From: Marinomonas profundi | Lineage (GTDB): Bacteria > Pseudomonadota > Gammaproteobacteria > Pseudomonadales > Marinomonadaceae | Reading direction: 5' to 3' | NCBI RefSeq assembly: GCF_020694005.1 | Contig: NZ_CP073013.1 | Coordinates: forward strand, 2,180,578-2,244,577 | Length of the DNA: 64,000 nucleotides | In this document: piece by piece, positions 26,900-36,734 of the stretch | How positions within the stretch are numbered: the stretch's first letter is position 1 | Layout: every line of letters starts with the position of its first letter | Notes under the pieces: model-generated | What the model saw: the letters and a program-made list of their open reading frames with translations, nothing else | Database searches by the model: none | Told to the model about the DNA's origin: nothing | Translations under genes and position numbers: made by a program

Positions 26900-27006
26900 A
26901 CTGTGGTAAATGAACAAATTATACTGTGCTAAATAGACAAGTGACTGTGTTAAAAAGACAAGTAACTGTGTTTAAAAGGCAAATAACTGTGCTAAATAAG
27001 CAAAAA
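26900..27006. promoter_or_regulatory. Array of five 21-bp direct repeats between pobR and pobA
   Basis: Units begin at 26900, 26923, 26944, 26965 and 26986. The last four are exactly contiguous, and the first is offset by 2 bases. All start with ACTGTG and share the pattern ACTGTGnTnAAannnnCAA. The 21-bp period equals two helical turns, so bound proteins would line up on one face of the DNA. This is the expected form of an AraC-family operator array. Confidence 0.85.
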
Positions 27007-27085
27007 GTACAATTTTTTGATGAAAAATAACCTAACGTATTCTGCCTGAATCTCTCATTATTATGGGTACTAGATGCCATTTTAG

Positions 27086-28330
<1,245 letters not shown>

Positions 28331-28343
28331 ACTGTTTTGAAAA

Positions 28344-28394
28344 CACTTTATTAGCAAAAAATGAACCTTGTTTGTTTTTTTGCTAATAAAAGTG
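28344..28394 (+). terminator. AT-rich stem-loop after pobA
   Basis: CACTTTATTAGCAAAAAA (28344-28361) pairs with TTTTTTTGCTAATAAAAGTG (28375-28394) around 13 bases. It is a probable transcription end for pobA. The rest of the gap to 28639 is AT-rich and holds no gene. Confidence 0.6.
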
Positions 28395-28639
28395 ATTTCA
28401 TTTTTATTTATTAAATATCAATATTTTATATGCTATTTTGAATTTTATCTGATCTTTAAGAACGCTTCGTTTCTTTAAAAAAACGCTGTCGCTATCCAAT
28501 TTTTCAATACCTTGGATTTATAATCAATTACCTTTTTGAAGATTAGGTTGCTAGTCTTCTTTAAGTATAGTGGTCGCAAGCATCCTGTGATCAGTGTGAA
28601 CAATGAGATAAAAACAACAAAGCTACTTTGGAGTCGATT

Positions 28640-29671
28640 ATGATAAAAATAATGAAGCACGCCGCTATCACGGCCGTTGCTGCTTCCGCTATTGTTAGTG
28701 CGCAAGCAAATGCATCCGCAGAGTATACTTTGCGTTTCAGTCATTTCTTTCCCGAGGTGTCAGGCCCAAGTAAAGGTCTATTTCAAAAATGGGCCGAGGC
28801 GGTCGAGACAGAATCAAACGGACGTATTGATGTACAAATTTATCCCTCTAGTACGTTAGCCAAGTCACCGGCTCAATATGATGCAGTGAAAAGCCGTATT
28901 GCCGATGCGTCGGTTGCGGTCCAAGGTTATACCGCAAACCGTTTCCCTTTGACGCAGATTGTTGAATTACCTGGTGTGACTCAAAATGCCGCTCAAGGCT
29001 CTTGTATCGTTCAGTCTTTATACGATGAAGGTCTGATTACGAGCGAATACCGCGAAACCAAACCTCTTTTCATGTTTACACATGGTGCGGGCGCGATTCA
29101 TACGGTAGACAAAGAAATTAATACGCCAGAAGATTTAGCGGGTTTACGTATTCGTCGTCCAACCGCGGTGGTCGCAAAATTGCTTGAAGGTTTAGGAGCA
29201 CAGCCTGTTGGCATGCCAGCACCTGATGCGTATCAGTCTGCTCAGCGTGGTGTCATTGATGGGGTTTCGTTGCCGTGGGAAGGTCAATATACCTTCCGTC
29301 TTAATGAGTTAACCCAACATCATACTGAGGTCGGTGGTCTTTATACATTGGCCTTTGTGATGTCGATTAATAAATCTTTCTATAACAGTTTGCCTGCGGA
29401 TCTTAAAGAAGTCATCGATCATAACTCCGGTATGGAGTGGGCGAAAAAAGCGGCAGTGGTATTTGATGACTTAGATACTAACGGCCGTACTCAAGCCATT
29501 GAAATGGGCCATAAAATCAATGTTATTGAGGGCGGTGCCGAGAACCCTCTATGGAAACCTGTGCTTTATCAGGCAACAGAAGATTATTTGAACGAGTTAC
29601 AAGAGAAAGGCTTACCGTCTTATAAAGTCTATGCTCGTGCTGTTGAATTGTCTCAGTCAGCGTGTCAATAA
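28640..29671 (+). CDS. TRAP transporter substrate-binding protein (DctP family)
   Basis: This periplasmic binding protein has 343 aa and a signal peptide ending near SAQANASA. The DctP signature is seen: KWAEAVETESNGRIDVQIYP and EDLAGLRIRRPTAVVAKLLEGLGAQPVGMPAPDAYQSAQRGVIDGV. A TTG-started frame begins four codons earlier, but the ATG at 28640 follows GGAG at 7 bases. Its position after pobA suggests an aromatic carboxylate such as 4-hydroxybenzoate as ligand. This is inference only, because the two genes are separated by a hairpin and about 300 bases. Confidence 0.85.
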   Translation: MIKIMKHAAITAVAASAIVSAQANASAEYTLRFSHFFPEVSGPSKGLFQKWAEAVETESNGRIDVQIYPSSTLAKSPAQYDAVKSRIADASVAVQGYTANRFPLTQIVELPGVTQNAAQGSCIVQSLYDEGLITSEYRETKPLFMFTHGAGAIHTVDKEINTPEDLAGLRIRRPTAVVAKLLEGLGAQPVGMPAPDAYQSAQRGVIDGVSLPWEGQYTFRLNELTQHHTEVGGLYTLAFVMSINKSFYNSLPADLKEVIDHNSGMEWAKKAAVVFDDLDTNGRTQAIEMGHKINVIEGGAENPLWKPVLYQATEDYLNELQEKGLPSYKVYARAVELSQSACQ

Positions 29672-29718
29672 CGTTATTTCGTTAAATGTTTCGAGTAGAG
29701 GCAGTTGGAGAGATTTAA

Positions 29719-30228
29719 ATGAAGGTGATAGCTCAAATAGTCGAGCGTATAACCCATGGAATGCACCTATTGGGCGGGTTTTTCTTAATCGCAATGATGG
29801 TGGTTACCCTGTGGGATGTGTTTACCAGAGGTCTTTTTACCATGACGGATGGATCTGTTGATTGGACCATTCTAGGGGGAATCGAGTTGGTAAAATACAG
29901 TCTGCTATTTACTGTGCTCTTCATTTTGCCTCACTCTGTTAGCCGTTCTCAGGTCATTGTTGACCTGTTTACGGAGCGGCTTCCAGCAAGAAGCAAAAGA
30001 GTATTAGAAGCCATCTACATGTTCTGCTTTGGTTTGATGGGTGTTGGTATGAGTTACGGTTTTTATCATTTGGTGGATGAGGCGGCGATGAGTTATGAAA
30101 CCACTCAGGATTTGTTGATCCCATTAACCTATTTTTATGGTGTCGCGGCATTTGCCACGGCCATGCTCGCGGTATCTGCCACAGTGCATACGCTTCAATT
30201 ATTAGTTTGCAGGAAGACAGCGTCATGA
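29719..30228 (+). CDS. TRAP transporter small permease (DctQ family)
   Basis: This 169-aa, four-segment membrane protein begins 47 bases after the binding-protein gene. It has the usual DctQ layout: hydrophobic segments near 17-37, 54-75, 93-115 and 137-160. It forms the membrane complex with the large subunit that follows. Its stop overlaps the start of that gene (ATGA). Confidence 0.83.
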   Translation: MKVIAQIVERITHGMHLLGGFFLIAMMVVTLWDVFTRGLFTMTDGSVDWTILGGIELVKYSLLFTVLFILPHSVSRSQVIVDLFTERLPARSKRVLEAIYMFCFGLMGVGMSYGFYHLVDEAAMSYETTQDLLIPLTYFYGVAAFATAMLAVSATVHTLQLLVCRKTAS

Positions 30229-31511
30229 GTACATCAATGATCGGCATCATTTGTATTGCTGCCATGTTGTTATTAATTGCACTGCGTGCGCCCGTTGCAT
30301 TAACTATGGCGTTGGCAGGTTTTGTAGGTTTTGGTTGGATTGTTGCATTTGATCCTGCGGTTTCTATATTGGCAAGTGGCCCGTTTGAAACCCTGTCTAA
30401 TTACAGTTTTAGCCCTATTCCGATGTTTATTTTGATGGGGGTGTTTGCGTCAAAAGCGAGGATGTCGCAAGAGCTTTTTGATGGCTCAAGGGCAATGTTT
30501 GGTAGCTGGCGAGGCGGAATGGGATTGGCCGCGGTTATGTCTTGCGGTATTTTCTCGGCGATTTCCGGCTCTTCTATGGCGACAGCTGCAAGCATGTCTC
30601 GTGTAGCATTACCTGAAATGGAAAAAAATGGCTATGCACCGACTTTGGCAACAGGGGTTTTGGCGGCTGGTGGTACATTGGGCATCATGATTCCGCCTTC
30701 TATTGCCTTGCTCTTGTATGCCTTGATTACGGAACAATCTGTTGGCGATATGTTTATTGCTGGCATGGTGCCTGGTTTGCTTGGCTTGGTAATGTATGGA
30801 TTGACTGTGGCGGTACTTGTTAGCGTTTTTCCGAATATTGCACAACCGGGTCAGGCGACGACCTTAAAGGAGAAATTGCTTGGGTTAAAAGGTTTAGTGC
30901 CTTTTACTGGGGTTTTTGTATTTATTATTGGTGGGATTTACACTGGTTGGTTTACCCCAACAGAAGCATCGGCGGTGGGCGCTGGCGCAACACTAGTGAT
31001 CGCCTTGTTTCGTGGCATGCGTTTTGAGCAATTTAAAGACGCCGTTGGTGAAACCTTAGTCATGTCTGCGATGATCTTCTTTATGATCATTGGTGCGGAG
31101 ATTTTTGGCTACTTTTTATCTGTATCGCGTATTTCTTTTTCATTGGTCGAATATGTCGACAGTCTTCAGCTTAGCCCTTATATGATCTTATTGTGTGTGT
31201 TGATTATCTTCATGCTGCTAGGTTGTGTGATGGACAGTATTGCCATGTTGTTGCTGACTGTGCCCGTGGTGTATCCATTAATTGAAGCGGCGGGTTTTGA
31301 TCCCATTTGGTTCGGGATTGTGGCGGTTATTACGGTTGAACTCGGTTTGATTACACCGCCTGTCGGAATGAACGTCTTTGTTATTAAGTCGGTGGCCCCG
31401 CATATCTCCATTGGGGACATGTACAAAGGCGTCATGCCATTTGTGATTGCCGATTTATTGCGTCTGGCCTTGATCGTTGCTTTTCCGTTCCTTGCAATAG
31501 GATTGCTGTAA
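30225..31511 (+). CDS. TRAP transporter large permease (DctM family)
   Basis: This 428-aa permease has about 12 hydrophobic segments. DctM motifs include RGGMGLAAVMSCGIFSAISG, GTLGIMIPPSIALLLYA and LLGCVMDSIAMLLLTVPVVYP. I chose the ATG at 30225, which follows AGGAAG and overlaps the dctQ stop by 4 bases, over an earlier in-frame start. The operon ends at a strong terminator just downstream. Confidence 0.9.
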   Translation: MSTSMIGIICIAAMLLLIALRAPVALTMALAGFVGFGWIVAFDPAVSILASGPFETLSNYSFSPIPMFILMGVFASKARMSQELFDGSRAMFGSWRGGMGLAAVMSCGIFSAISGSSMATAASMSRVALPEMEKNGYAPTLATGVLAAGGTLGIMIPPSIALLLYALITEQSVGDMFIAGMVPGLLGLVMYGLTVAVLVSVFPNIAQPGQATTLKEKLLGLKGLVPFTGVFVFIIGGIYTGWFTPTEASAVGAGATLVIALFRGMRFEQFKDAVGETLVMSAMIFFMIIGAEIFGYFLSVSRISFSLVEYVDSLQLSPYMILLCVLIIFMLLGCVMDSIAMLLLTVPVVYPLIEAAGFDPIWFGIVAVITVELGLITPPVGMNVFVIKSVAPHISIGDMYKGVMPFVIADLLRLALIVAFPFLAIGLL

Positions 31512-31540
31512 AAATAGCGCTATTGCTGTCTTTAGAAAAC

Positions 31541-31575
31541 AAAAAACGGCCCTATTGATTAGGGCCGTTTTTTTT
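31541..31575 (+). terminator. Terminator of the TRAP operon
   Basis: AAAAAACGGCCCT (31541-31553) pairs with AGGGCCGTTTTTT (31561-31573) around a 7-base loop, and T residues follow. Confidence 0.92.
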
Positions 31576-31625
31576 ATCAAATTAATAGCATCTAGACTTA
31601 TCAATTAATTGCTTAGGGTAAATAC

Positions 31626-31648
31626 CTCGCCCCTTGGGGCGGGTTATT
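31626..31648. repeat. GC-rich palindrome CTCGCCCCTTGGGGCG, copy 1
   Basis: The perfect palindrome CGCCCCTTGGGGCG is followed by GGTTATTTATT. Nearly the same element occurs at 41828-41851, so this is a second short dispersed hairpin. Here it may also help end the convergent lipoprotein transcript. Confidence 0.6.
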
Positions 31649-31666
31649 TATTAGTATCTAGAGGCT

Positions 31667-32698
31667 TTAATCTAAACGCGTCAACCAGGTAAACAGGGCT
31701 TCAATGGCTTGATTCGACCAGTTGACGGTGGCTTTTTCTTGCGCGCTGGTGAGGCTTTTGCCAATGCCTCTGGCGCTGACGCTCCAAGAGGCTAGGCGCG
31801 AACCCGTTGGGGCGATGAGTTCTAGGGTGCCGTCTTCAAAGGCGTAAAAGCGTCCGTCTTGTGTCTCATGGTGCTGTACGGTTCGGCTGTTAAGCAGAAA
31901 GAGTGAGTCGCTTTTTGGGGTGAGACCATAATGCGAGAGGGCGCTGGCAAGGGCGTCGGCCTGTCTTGTTTTCGATGCGTCAAAACCATAACTGCTCAGC
32001 GCTTGGTTGAGACGTTGCTCTGTGTGTTGAATATCGGCATCCGCTTTGCCTAGGGCGCTTCTTTGTGTTGAGTAGAGGTTGAGTTCGTCTTGATACGATT
32101 GGCGTTGAGCAAAATAGGGAATCAGCCGCATATAAGTCTGCCAATCTTGCGGTGCCGCTGGGTGTGCTTCTGTTGTTGCGGTTAGCAAGCCTGCCTGCGT
32201 GCGAATCATCTCGTCGGTGTCACGAATTGCACCTTGTAGTTTGGCAATAATGCGGCTGCGATCAAGGGATTGTAGGGCGTAAACATAGTTTTTCCCAGTG
32301 AAGCGTTTTTCGTTTATCGCTTGTTCCAGCTCAATCGGTGACGTTGTCACTTGCGTATAGGCGGTGGCTATTTTCGATACTTGTTCTTCGCCTTGTCCCG
32401 ATCGTACTTGCGTGTCTTGGGTATTGGTTTGGCTAACTTGAGTACGTAGCTGTTGTGCGATTTGCGCATTGCCATTTTGCTCGGCTTGAGTGAAGGCTAA
32501 GGCGATATTTTCAATCCGTGGTGCGCTGCCAACGCCATACAAATGCGTGTTACTTTGTGGCGGAGACGATACCCAATCGGGCATCGTCTCTTCATTTTGA
32601 GCGGTTTGGGTATCGATGATTGAACAGCCCGCCAAACTGAGCAATAGCCCAGTCAGCATCAGGCTATTGAGTACCGAAGGAAGTGCAGAGAGTTTCAT
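31667..32698 (-). CDS. LPP20-family outer-membrane lipoprotein
   Basis: This 343-aa lipoprotein has a signal peptide with lipobox LAGC (Cys25). It contains the LPP20-like segment PDWVSSPPQSNTHLYGVGSA and a long helical middle with Gln/Thr-rich stretches. It starts 2 bases after the LpoB-like gene, so both probably belong to one transcript. The family is envelope-associated, and no enzyme activity is indicated. Confidence 0.7.
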   Translation of the reverse strand: MKLSALPSVLNSLMLTGLLLSLAGCSIIDTQTAQNEETMPDWVSSPPQSNTHLYGVGSAPRIENIALAFTQAEQNGNAQIAQQLRTQVSQTNTQDTQVRSGQGEEQVSKIATAYTQVTTSPIELEQAINEKRFTGKNYVYALQSLDRSRIIAKLQGAIRDTDEMIRTQAGLLTATTEAHPAAPQDWQTYMRLIPYFAQRQSYQDELNLYSTQRSALGKADADIQHTEQRLNQALSSYGFDASKTRQADALASALSHYGLTPKSDSLFLLNSRTVQHHETQDGRFYAFEDGTLELIAPTGSRLASWSVSARGIGKSLTSAQEKATVNWSNQAIEALFTWLTRLD

Positions 32699-32700
32699 GG

Positions 32701-33327
32701 TTAGAAAAAGCCTTTATCTGCCAATTTTTTGATTTTCTTCTGACCGTTCCAGACTTCACGGTTGGTGGTCATGTCGATCAATTTCAAATCGACTTGATAG
32801 AAGCTCACTCGTTGGTCGCCATTGGAGTCGACAATTGAGTTGATGGTGCCAGACAGTGCAAACCCAGCGCCTTGTTCTAGACCAAATTTAGCCACGGTAT
32901 CGGGTGCCGCGTTGAGTTCTTGCTCTTCACGTTCTGTGCGAATGTCGTCTCGTTCCGCACCGGAAACAACAAAGTCGACTTTGCCCGCGCGTAAAAGGCT
33001 GCGTTTGATGTCGTTAATGAAGGTATCAACCGGAATGTGCTCAGAGGTTTTGTTGCGAATGGTTTGAACAATAACCGTCGGGTTGCCTTTGTTGCTGAAA
33101 TTGTAGTCACGGAACCAAGGGAAGGTGAGCATGTCGCCCATCATTTCTTCTGCCACGAGGCGTGAGTCTGTGTCATTCCAGCGGTCAGACAACATGACGT
33201 CTTCGTTGCTGTCTAGGCGCTTAACGCTGCCGGAACAAGCGGTTAATAACACGGCCATAGAGAGGGCGACTAATCCCTTCCAGGAGAGAGAAATCAAATT
33301 AGACTGTTTAAGTGTGCCAATGCGCAT
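32701..33327 (-). CDS. LpoB-like lipoprotein (penicillin-binding-protein activator family)
   Basis: This 208-aa lipoprotein has lipobox LLTAC (Cys31). The body matches the LpoB/COG3417 pattern: LVAEEMMGDML, NPTVIVQTIRNKTSEHIPVDTFINDI, an RREEQ-like acidic loop, then GFALSGTINSIV and MTTNREVWNGQKKIKK. E. coli LpoB activates PBP1b from the outer membrane. Here the lipoprotein neighbours differ, so the partner is unproven. It is third in a four-gene operon. Confidence 0.72.
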   Translation of the reverse strand: MRIGTLKQSNLISLSWKGLVALSMAVLLTACSGSVKRLDSNEDVMLSDRWNDTDSRLVAEEMMGDMLTFPWFRDYNFSNKGNPTVIVQTIRNKTSEHIPVDTFINDIKRSLLRAGKVDFVVSGAERDDIRTEREEQELNAAPDTVAKFGLEQGAGFALSGTINSIVDSNGDQRVSFYQVDLKLIDMTTNREVWNGQKKIKKLADKGFF

Positions 33328-33381
33328 GATATTTTCCTTACGTCCGTTTTAGCCTGATGCCAAGCCGTTAGTGTAATCAAT

Positions 33382-35085
33382 TTAATAGGGATTGCGTAGA
33401 TTCCAAACTTTAATTTTGTTGGCTTCTAGAGTGACCTTGCCAAGCGAGAACACATTTTCATTTACTTTATAGGTTGGTGTGTAGTCTCCAGGAGAGAGCG
33501 GTTCTCGTGTTAATCTGACTTGGGCTGGCAAGGTTAGCCAGTTTCGCGTATCGGCGGCAGAAGAGGCAAAGACCGCTACTTGGCCAATAAGGTTTAAAAT
33601 CAACGCCGCATTTTGATCCTGCACATTGGAGGATACCTGATACGCTAACCAGCTGCGTAACAGTTCCCTTACTAAGCTTTCGTAAATATCCCTTTGTGCT
33701 TGTGCGAGTTGTTCTTGTAGTGCAATGTCCGCCAGCGAGGTCATAGTCAAACCACGGGTAATGGTAGGATGATCGACCTTGGTGTTTTTCGTTGTCTGGT
33801 TGAGCTGTAGGGTCGGTTGGTGTTGATCCAAGGTAAAGCGTTGATAATATGGCACGGTGACACGTACCACTTGCTCGGTTAGCAATGTATCGACCTTGCT
33901 TGAACTGAGCTGTTGCCAAGCGGGGCGTCCAAGAATCACGCGCTTGGTGAAAATACCGGAAAATGTGCCCCATGCGCCGCCTGTTTTATAGTTGGCAATC
34001 AGGTTCAGTGGGTTAATGTCGGCATACACCATGGTAAACCAGCGAAAAGCATCGTTTGCGGCTTGTGTTCCACCGCCATGCAGCGGCTCAAGCACCAAAG
34101 AATAGGCGTTTGGATCGGCATACAACAATACCGTCATTTCACTTTTATCAGGAATAAAACCTTGGTGTTCCAAAATCACTAACTCGGCATCGCCTTTCTG
34201 GTATTGCTTGAGGGTTGTTTGCATTTCTGCTGAAAGCTGGGTGTCGATTTGTCGTTGAATCTCTCTGTGATTGTAGCCGCCTTTTTGCATCATACGAATG
34301 ACATCTAACCAAGCGCGCTCTGCGGTGACACTGGGTAAATCGTACTGTTTGGCGTAGCCATCTTGATAAAGGTTGGCGGCTTTTTGATAGCTGATTCGAG
34401 CGTCGTCGTAGTCGCCGCTTATTTCGTACTGCAAACCTTCCAGGTAACGAGCCCAGGCATCATCCCGATAGAGAAATTTGTCGGTGTCGCGTCCACCAGT
34501 GTAAAAATCGCCTAACCAACTTAATGCTTTCAGGTAGAAAGCTTGGTTTTCTTTGGCGTTGAGGTCTTGATAACTGGGGTTTTGCGCACGAATTTCATTG
34601 AGTTTAATATCAATGCGGCGTACTTCGACTAAAGCGGCATCGTTTAATTGGCGTTTTTTGGTGAGGGTTGATTCTTGCTCCGCCAAGGCCAAATAATTTA
34701 ATGATTTAAGGTAGCTGATGTAAACGCGCTCCATGCCGCTACCGCGATAATCGCTTTGCCTTGGGTTGCTTAGTAACGCCCAAGAGCGGTTGGAGAAGTT
34801 GTCGGGGAAAAAGGTGTCGCTTAACCTTTCAGCCTGTTCTAGCAGCGCATTACTGCGCTCGAAGTCGCCTTGATTTTGGGCAAGGGCGCCGATTTCCATG
34901 TAATAGAGTAGTTTGTCTTCGGGGCTATCTAATATGCCCTCGAGCTTACTTTCAGCGCCTTTCCAGTCGCCTTCTTTTGCTAAGCTTAATCCAGCATCAA
35001 TGTCTTGTTTGTACGTGGCGCAACCCGTCAGAAAACTCAAAGCCACTAGGAAAATGCTCGACTTTAAAGTGTGCAAGGCTCTCAT
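33382..35085 (-). CDS. COG3014-type lipoprotein with repeat-like helical region
   Basis: This 567-aa lipoprotein starts at the ATG at 35085, preceded by AAGGA. A longer upstream frame lacks a signal peptide at its start, whereas this one begins with a signal sequence and lipobox FLTGC (Cys21). Residues about 30-260 contain TPR-like helices, and the C-terminal half is beta-rich. It resembles the uncharacterised COG3014 family that accompanies LpoB- and LPP20-like genes in marine gammaproteobacteria. Its start shares one base with the stop of the 40-aa gene. Confidence 0.65.
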   Translation of the reverse strand: MRALHTLKSSIFLVALSFLTGCATYKQDIDAGLSLAKEGDWKGAESKLEGILDSPEDKLLYYMEIGALAQNQGDFERSNALLEQAERLSDTFFPDNFSNRSWALLSNPRQSDYRGSGMERVYISYLKSLNYLALAEQESTLTKKRQLNDAALVEVRRIDIKLNEIRAQNPSYQDLNAKENQAFYLKALSWLGDFYTGGRDTDKFLYRDDAWARYLEGLQYEISGDYDDARISYQKAANLYQDGYAKQYDLPSVTAERAWLDVIRMMQKGGYNHREIQRQIDTQLSAEMQTTLKQYQKGDAELVILEHQGFIPDKSEMTVLLYADPNAYSLVLEPLHGGGTQAANDAFRWFTMVYADINPLNLIANYKTGGAWGTFSGIFTKRVILGRPAWQQLSSSKVDTLLTEQVVRVTVPYYQRFTLDQHQPTLQLNQTTKNTKVDHPTITRGLTMTSLADIALQEQLAQAQRDIYESLVRELLRSWLAYQVSSNVQDQNAALILNLIGQVAVFASSAADTRNWLTLPAQVRLTREPLSPGDYTPTYKVNENVFSLGKVTLEANKIKVWNLRNPY

Positions 35086-35207
35086 TACATTCCTTTCTCT
35101 AAGAATTGGTGGACGATGAGTACGCCGAGTAAGGCAAAACAACCGAGATAAAGAATCAGCCAGCGGGCTTTTAGACAATTCGGACAAGGTTTCTTTTTCT
35201 TTTTCAT
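35085..35207 (-). CDS. 40-aa membrane protein with CPxC motif, first gene of lipoprotein operon
   Basis: A short ORF with a lysine-rich start (MKKKKK), a CPNC motif at residues 8-11 and one hydrophobic helix (about 16-34) ends in a one-base TAATG overlap with the lipoprotein gene. The basic N-terminus and single helix suggest a membrane anchor with the N-terminus inside. It is too short for a family assignment, and its ribosome site (TGGAAC) is weak. The gene is supported mostly by its coupling. Confidence 0.5.
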   Translation of the reverse strand: MKKKKKPCPNCLKARWLILYLGCFALLGVLIVHQFLEKGM

Positions 35208-35262
35208 CACAGTTCCATTTTGACGGATGATTTTAGAATGAGGCGGTGTCCTTATTATGCAA

Positions 35263-35291
35263 CAAAAAAAAGAGGCGTCGCCTCCTTTTTT
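35263..35291 (-). terminator. Terminator after secB
   Basis: On the minus strand, GAGGC-GAC-GCCTC is followed by TTTTTTTT (plus-strand A run 35263-35271). It ends the rhodanese-grxC-secB transcript and precedes the lipoprotein operon. Confidence 0.8.
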
Positions 35292-35325
35292 ATTGTTTTG
35301 AATCGTTTTGGTCACTCAATAGGGT

Positions 35326-35805
35326 TTACTGAGTGGTTTCCGCTTGTTGTTTTTGCAAGCTTTCAACGTACAAGGCATCAAAGTTGATGGGGGCCAACAT
35401 AACGGCTGGGAAGCTGCCTTTAACAATCACTGCATCGATGTTTTCACGAGCGTACGGGAATAACGTAGCAGGGCAGAAAGCACCTAAAGCGTGATGCAAT
35501 TGCTGGTCATCAAGACCCGAAATAACAAACAAACCACCTTGTTGGACTTGCACTAGGTAGCCGGTGTTGCCATTGTTTTTTACCGTTACAGTGATTTCAA
35601 GCACGACTTCATAAACACCTTCACCCACTTGACGGCTTTTAGTGTTTAATTCTAAGCCAATCTCCGGCTTCCACTCTTCTTGGAAAATCATGGGTGAACG
35701 AGGAGATTCAAACGAAATGTCTTTTAAAAACACGCGCTGCATAGAAAGTTGTGGCGTTTGAGCTTCTTGTGTTTGAGCTTCTGGTGTTTCAACTGCGTCG
35801 GACAT
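35326..35805 (-). CDS. secB: Protein-export chaperone SecB
   Basis: This 159-aa tetrameric cytosolic chaperone holds preproteins unfolded for SecA. The SecB body is clear: FLKDISFESPRSPMIF, EVVLEITVTVKN, then LFPYARENIDAVIVKGSFPAVMLAPINFDALY. It is preceded by grxC and a rhodanese gene, the same order as in pseudomonads. Confidence 0.96.
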   Translation of the reverse strand: MSDAVETPEAQTQEAQTPQLSMQRVFLKDISFESPRSPMIFQEEWKPEIGLELNTKSRQVGEGVYEVVLEITVTVKNNGNTGYLVQVQQGGLFVISGLDDQQLHHALGAFCPATLFPYARENIDAVIVKGSFPAVMLAPINFDALYVESLQKQQAETTQ

Positions 35806-35829
35806 GTTGGTTCCTTTTTGTTAATGTTT

Positions 35830-36084
35830 TTATTGGGCCAGTAGAGTGTCTAATTTATGTTCACGTTCAAGGGCGTAAAGATCGTCACAGCCGCCAACGT
35901 GTCGCTCACCAATCCAAATTTGTGGGACAGTATGACGACCACTCTTTTCCATCATTTGTTGGCGTAACTCGCGCTCTCCATCAACCCGAATTTCATTAAA
36001 GGCAATGTTCTTTGCCGTTAATAGTTGTTTTGCTCTAACACAAAATGGACAGTAGTCGCTTGAGTAAATGGTCACAGTGGCCAT
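35830..36084 (-). CDS. grxC: Glutaredoxin 3
   Basis: This 84-aa dithiol glutaredoxin reduces protein disulphides with glutathione. The active site is CPFC (Cys12, Cys15). HTVPQIWIGERHVGGCDDL supplies the cis-Pro and glutathione-binding segment. It lies between the rhodanese and secB genes, as in pseudomonads. Confidence 0.95.
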   Translation of the reverse strand: MATVTIYSSDYCPFCVRAKQLLTAKNIAFNEIRVDGERELRQQMMEKSGRHTVPQIWIGERHVGGCDDLYALEREHKLDTLLAQ

Positions 36085-36090
36085 GTTTAA

Positions 36091-36549
36091 TTATCCTTTA
36101 ACCAGTGGCAGGTTAGAAGATTGCCATTCCGCAATGCCACCTTGAAGTTTGTATATTTTACTAAAGCCTGCTTTTTTCAAGTCTTTAGCGCTGGCGCCAG
36201 AGGTCACACCAGATTTGCAAACAATAATAATGGGGGCGTCTTTATGTTTCTCAAGACGGTTCATGTTGTCTTTCATTTTAGTCGCAGGAATGTTCAGTGC
36301 GCCTGTAATGTGGCCCGTGTTGAACTCTTTCTCGGGACGAATATCGACAACAACAGCGTCTTCGCTATTCATTAGGTTAGTCGCCGCAGAAGGCGTGAGC
36401 CCTTGGGCGCCGCCCTTGCTTTCAACAAAAAGTAGTGTGGCAAGAATCGCAATAAAAACAGCGACCATTTCCCAGTGGTTGATAGAAAATTCAATAAGTT
36501 GGTTCATCATAATCGTAAAGCCCATATTTAAACTGCGAGCATTATACAC
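36091..36549 (-). CDS. Membrane-anchored rhodanese-domain protein
   Basis: This 152-aa (or shorter) protein has one N-terminal hydrophobic anchor (EMVAVFIAILATLLFVES) and a single rhodanese domain with the Cys loop VCKSGVTSG. It probably carries sulphane sulphur at the inner membrane. The start is unclear; the MMNQ ATG pair at codons 14-15 is an alternative. In pseudomonads gpmI would be its divergent neighbour, but here a 6-kb lysine module lies between them. Confidence 0.85.
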   Translation of the reverse strand: MYNARSLNMGFTIMMNQLIEFSINHWEMVAVFIAILATLLFVESKGGAQGLTPSAATNLMNSEDAVVVDIRPEKEFNTGHITGALNIPATKMKDNMNRLEKHKDAPIIIVCKSGVTSGASAKDLKKAGFSKIYKLQGGIAEWQSSNLPLVKG

Positions 36550-36684
36550 GGCCAGCAGAATCGGTACAGACTCTCAGGCGACTAGTTTGGCTCGTCACAG
36601 TACTCAAGGGTTTTTAGCATAAAAATTTCAGCGTCGAAAAGTGTCCAGGATCGAAGGCGATGATTCTTACCTAGCAGACGGGCA

Positions 36685-36710
36685 CAAAAAACGAGCCACT
36701 TGGGCTCGTT
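36685..36710 (-). terminator. Terminator after the DUF1338 gene
   Basis: On the minus strand, AACGAGCC-CAAGT-GGCTCGTT is followed by a T run (A run at 36685-36691 on the plus strand). Confidence 0.85.
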
Positions 36711-36734
36711 ATCGTCTTTTCATTGGCCGGATCG

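Noticed and set aside
26900-27006. CRISPR-like array
   Set aside because: The repeats are contiguous without spacers and no cas genes are nearby.
33382-35187. Longer 601-aa form of the COG3014 lipoprotein
   Set aside because: Its first 34 residues are not signal-like and overlap the 40-aa gene; the ATG at 35085 begins a normal lipoprotein signal peptide with a good ribosome site.
36550-36734. Attachment site or tRNA at the left edge of the lysine island
   Set aside because: No tRNA, integrase or direct repeat is seen; the insertion remains a synteny observation only.
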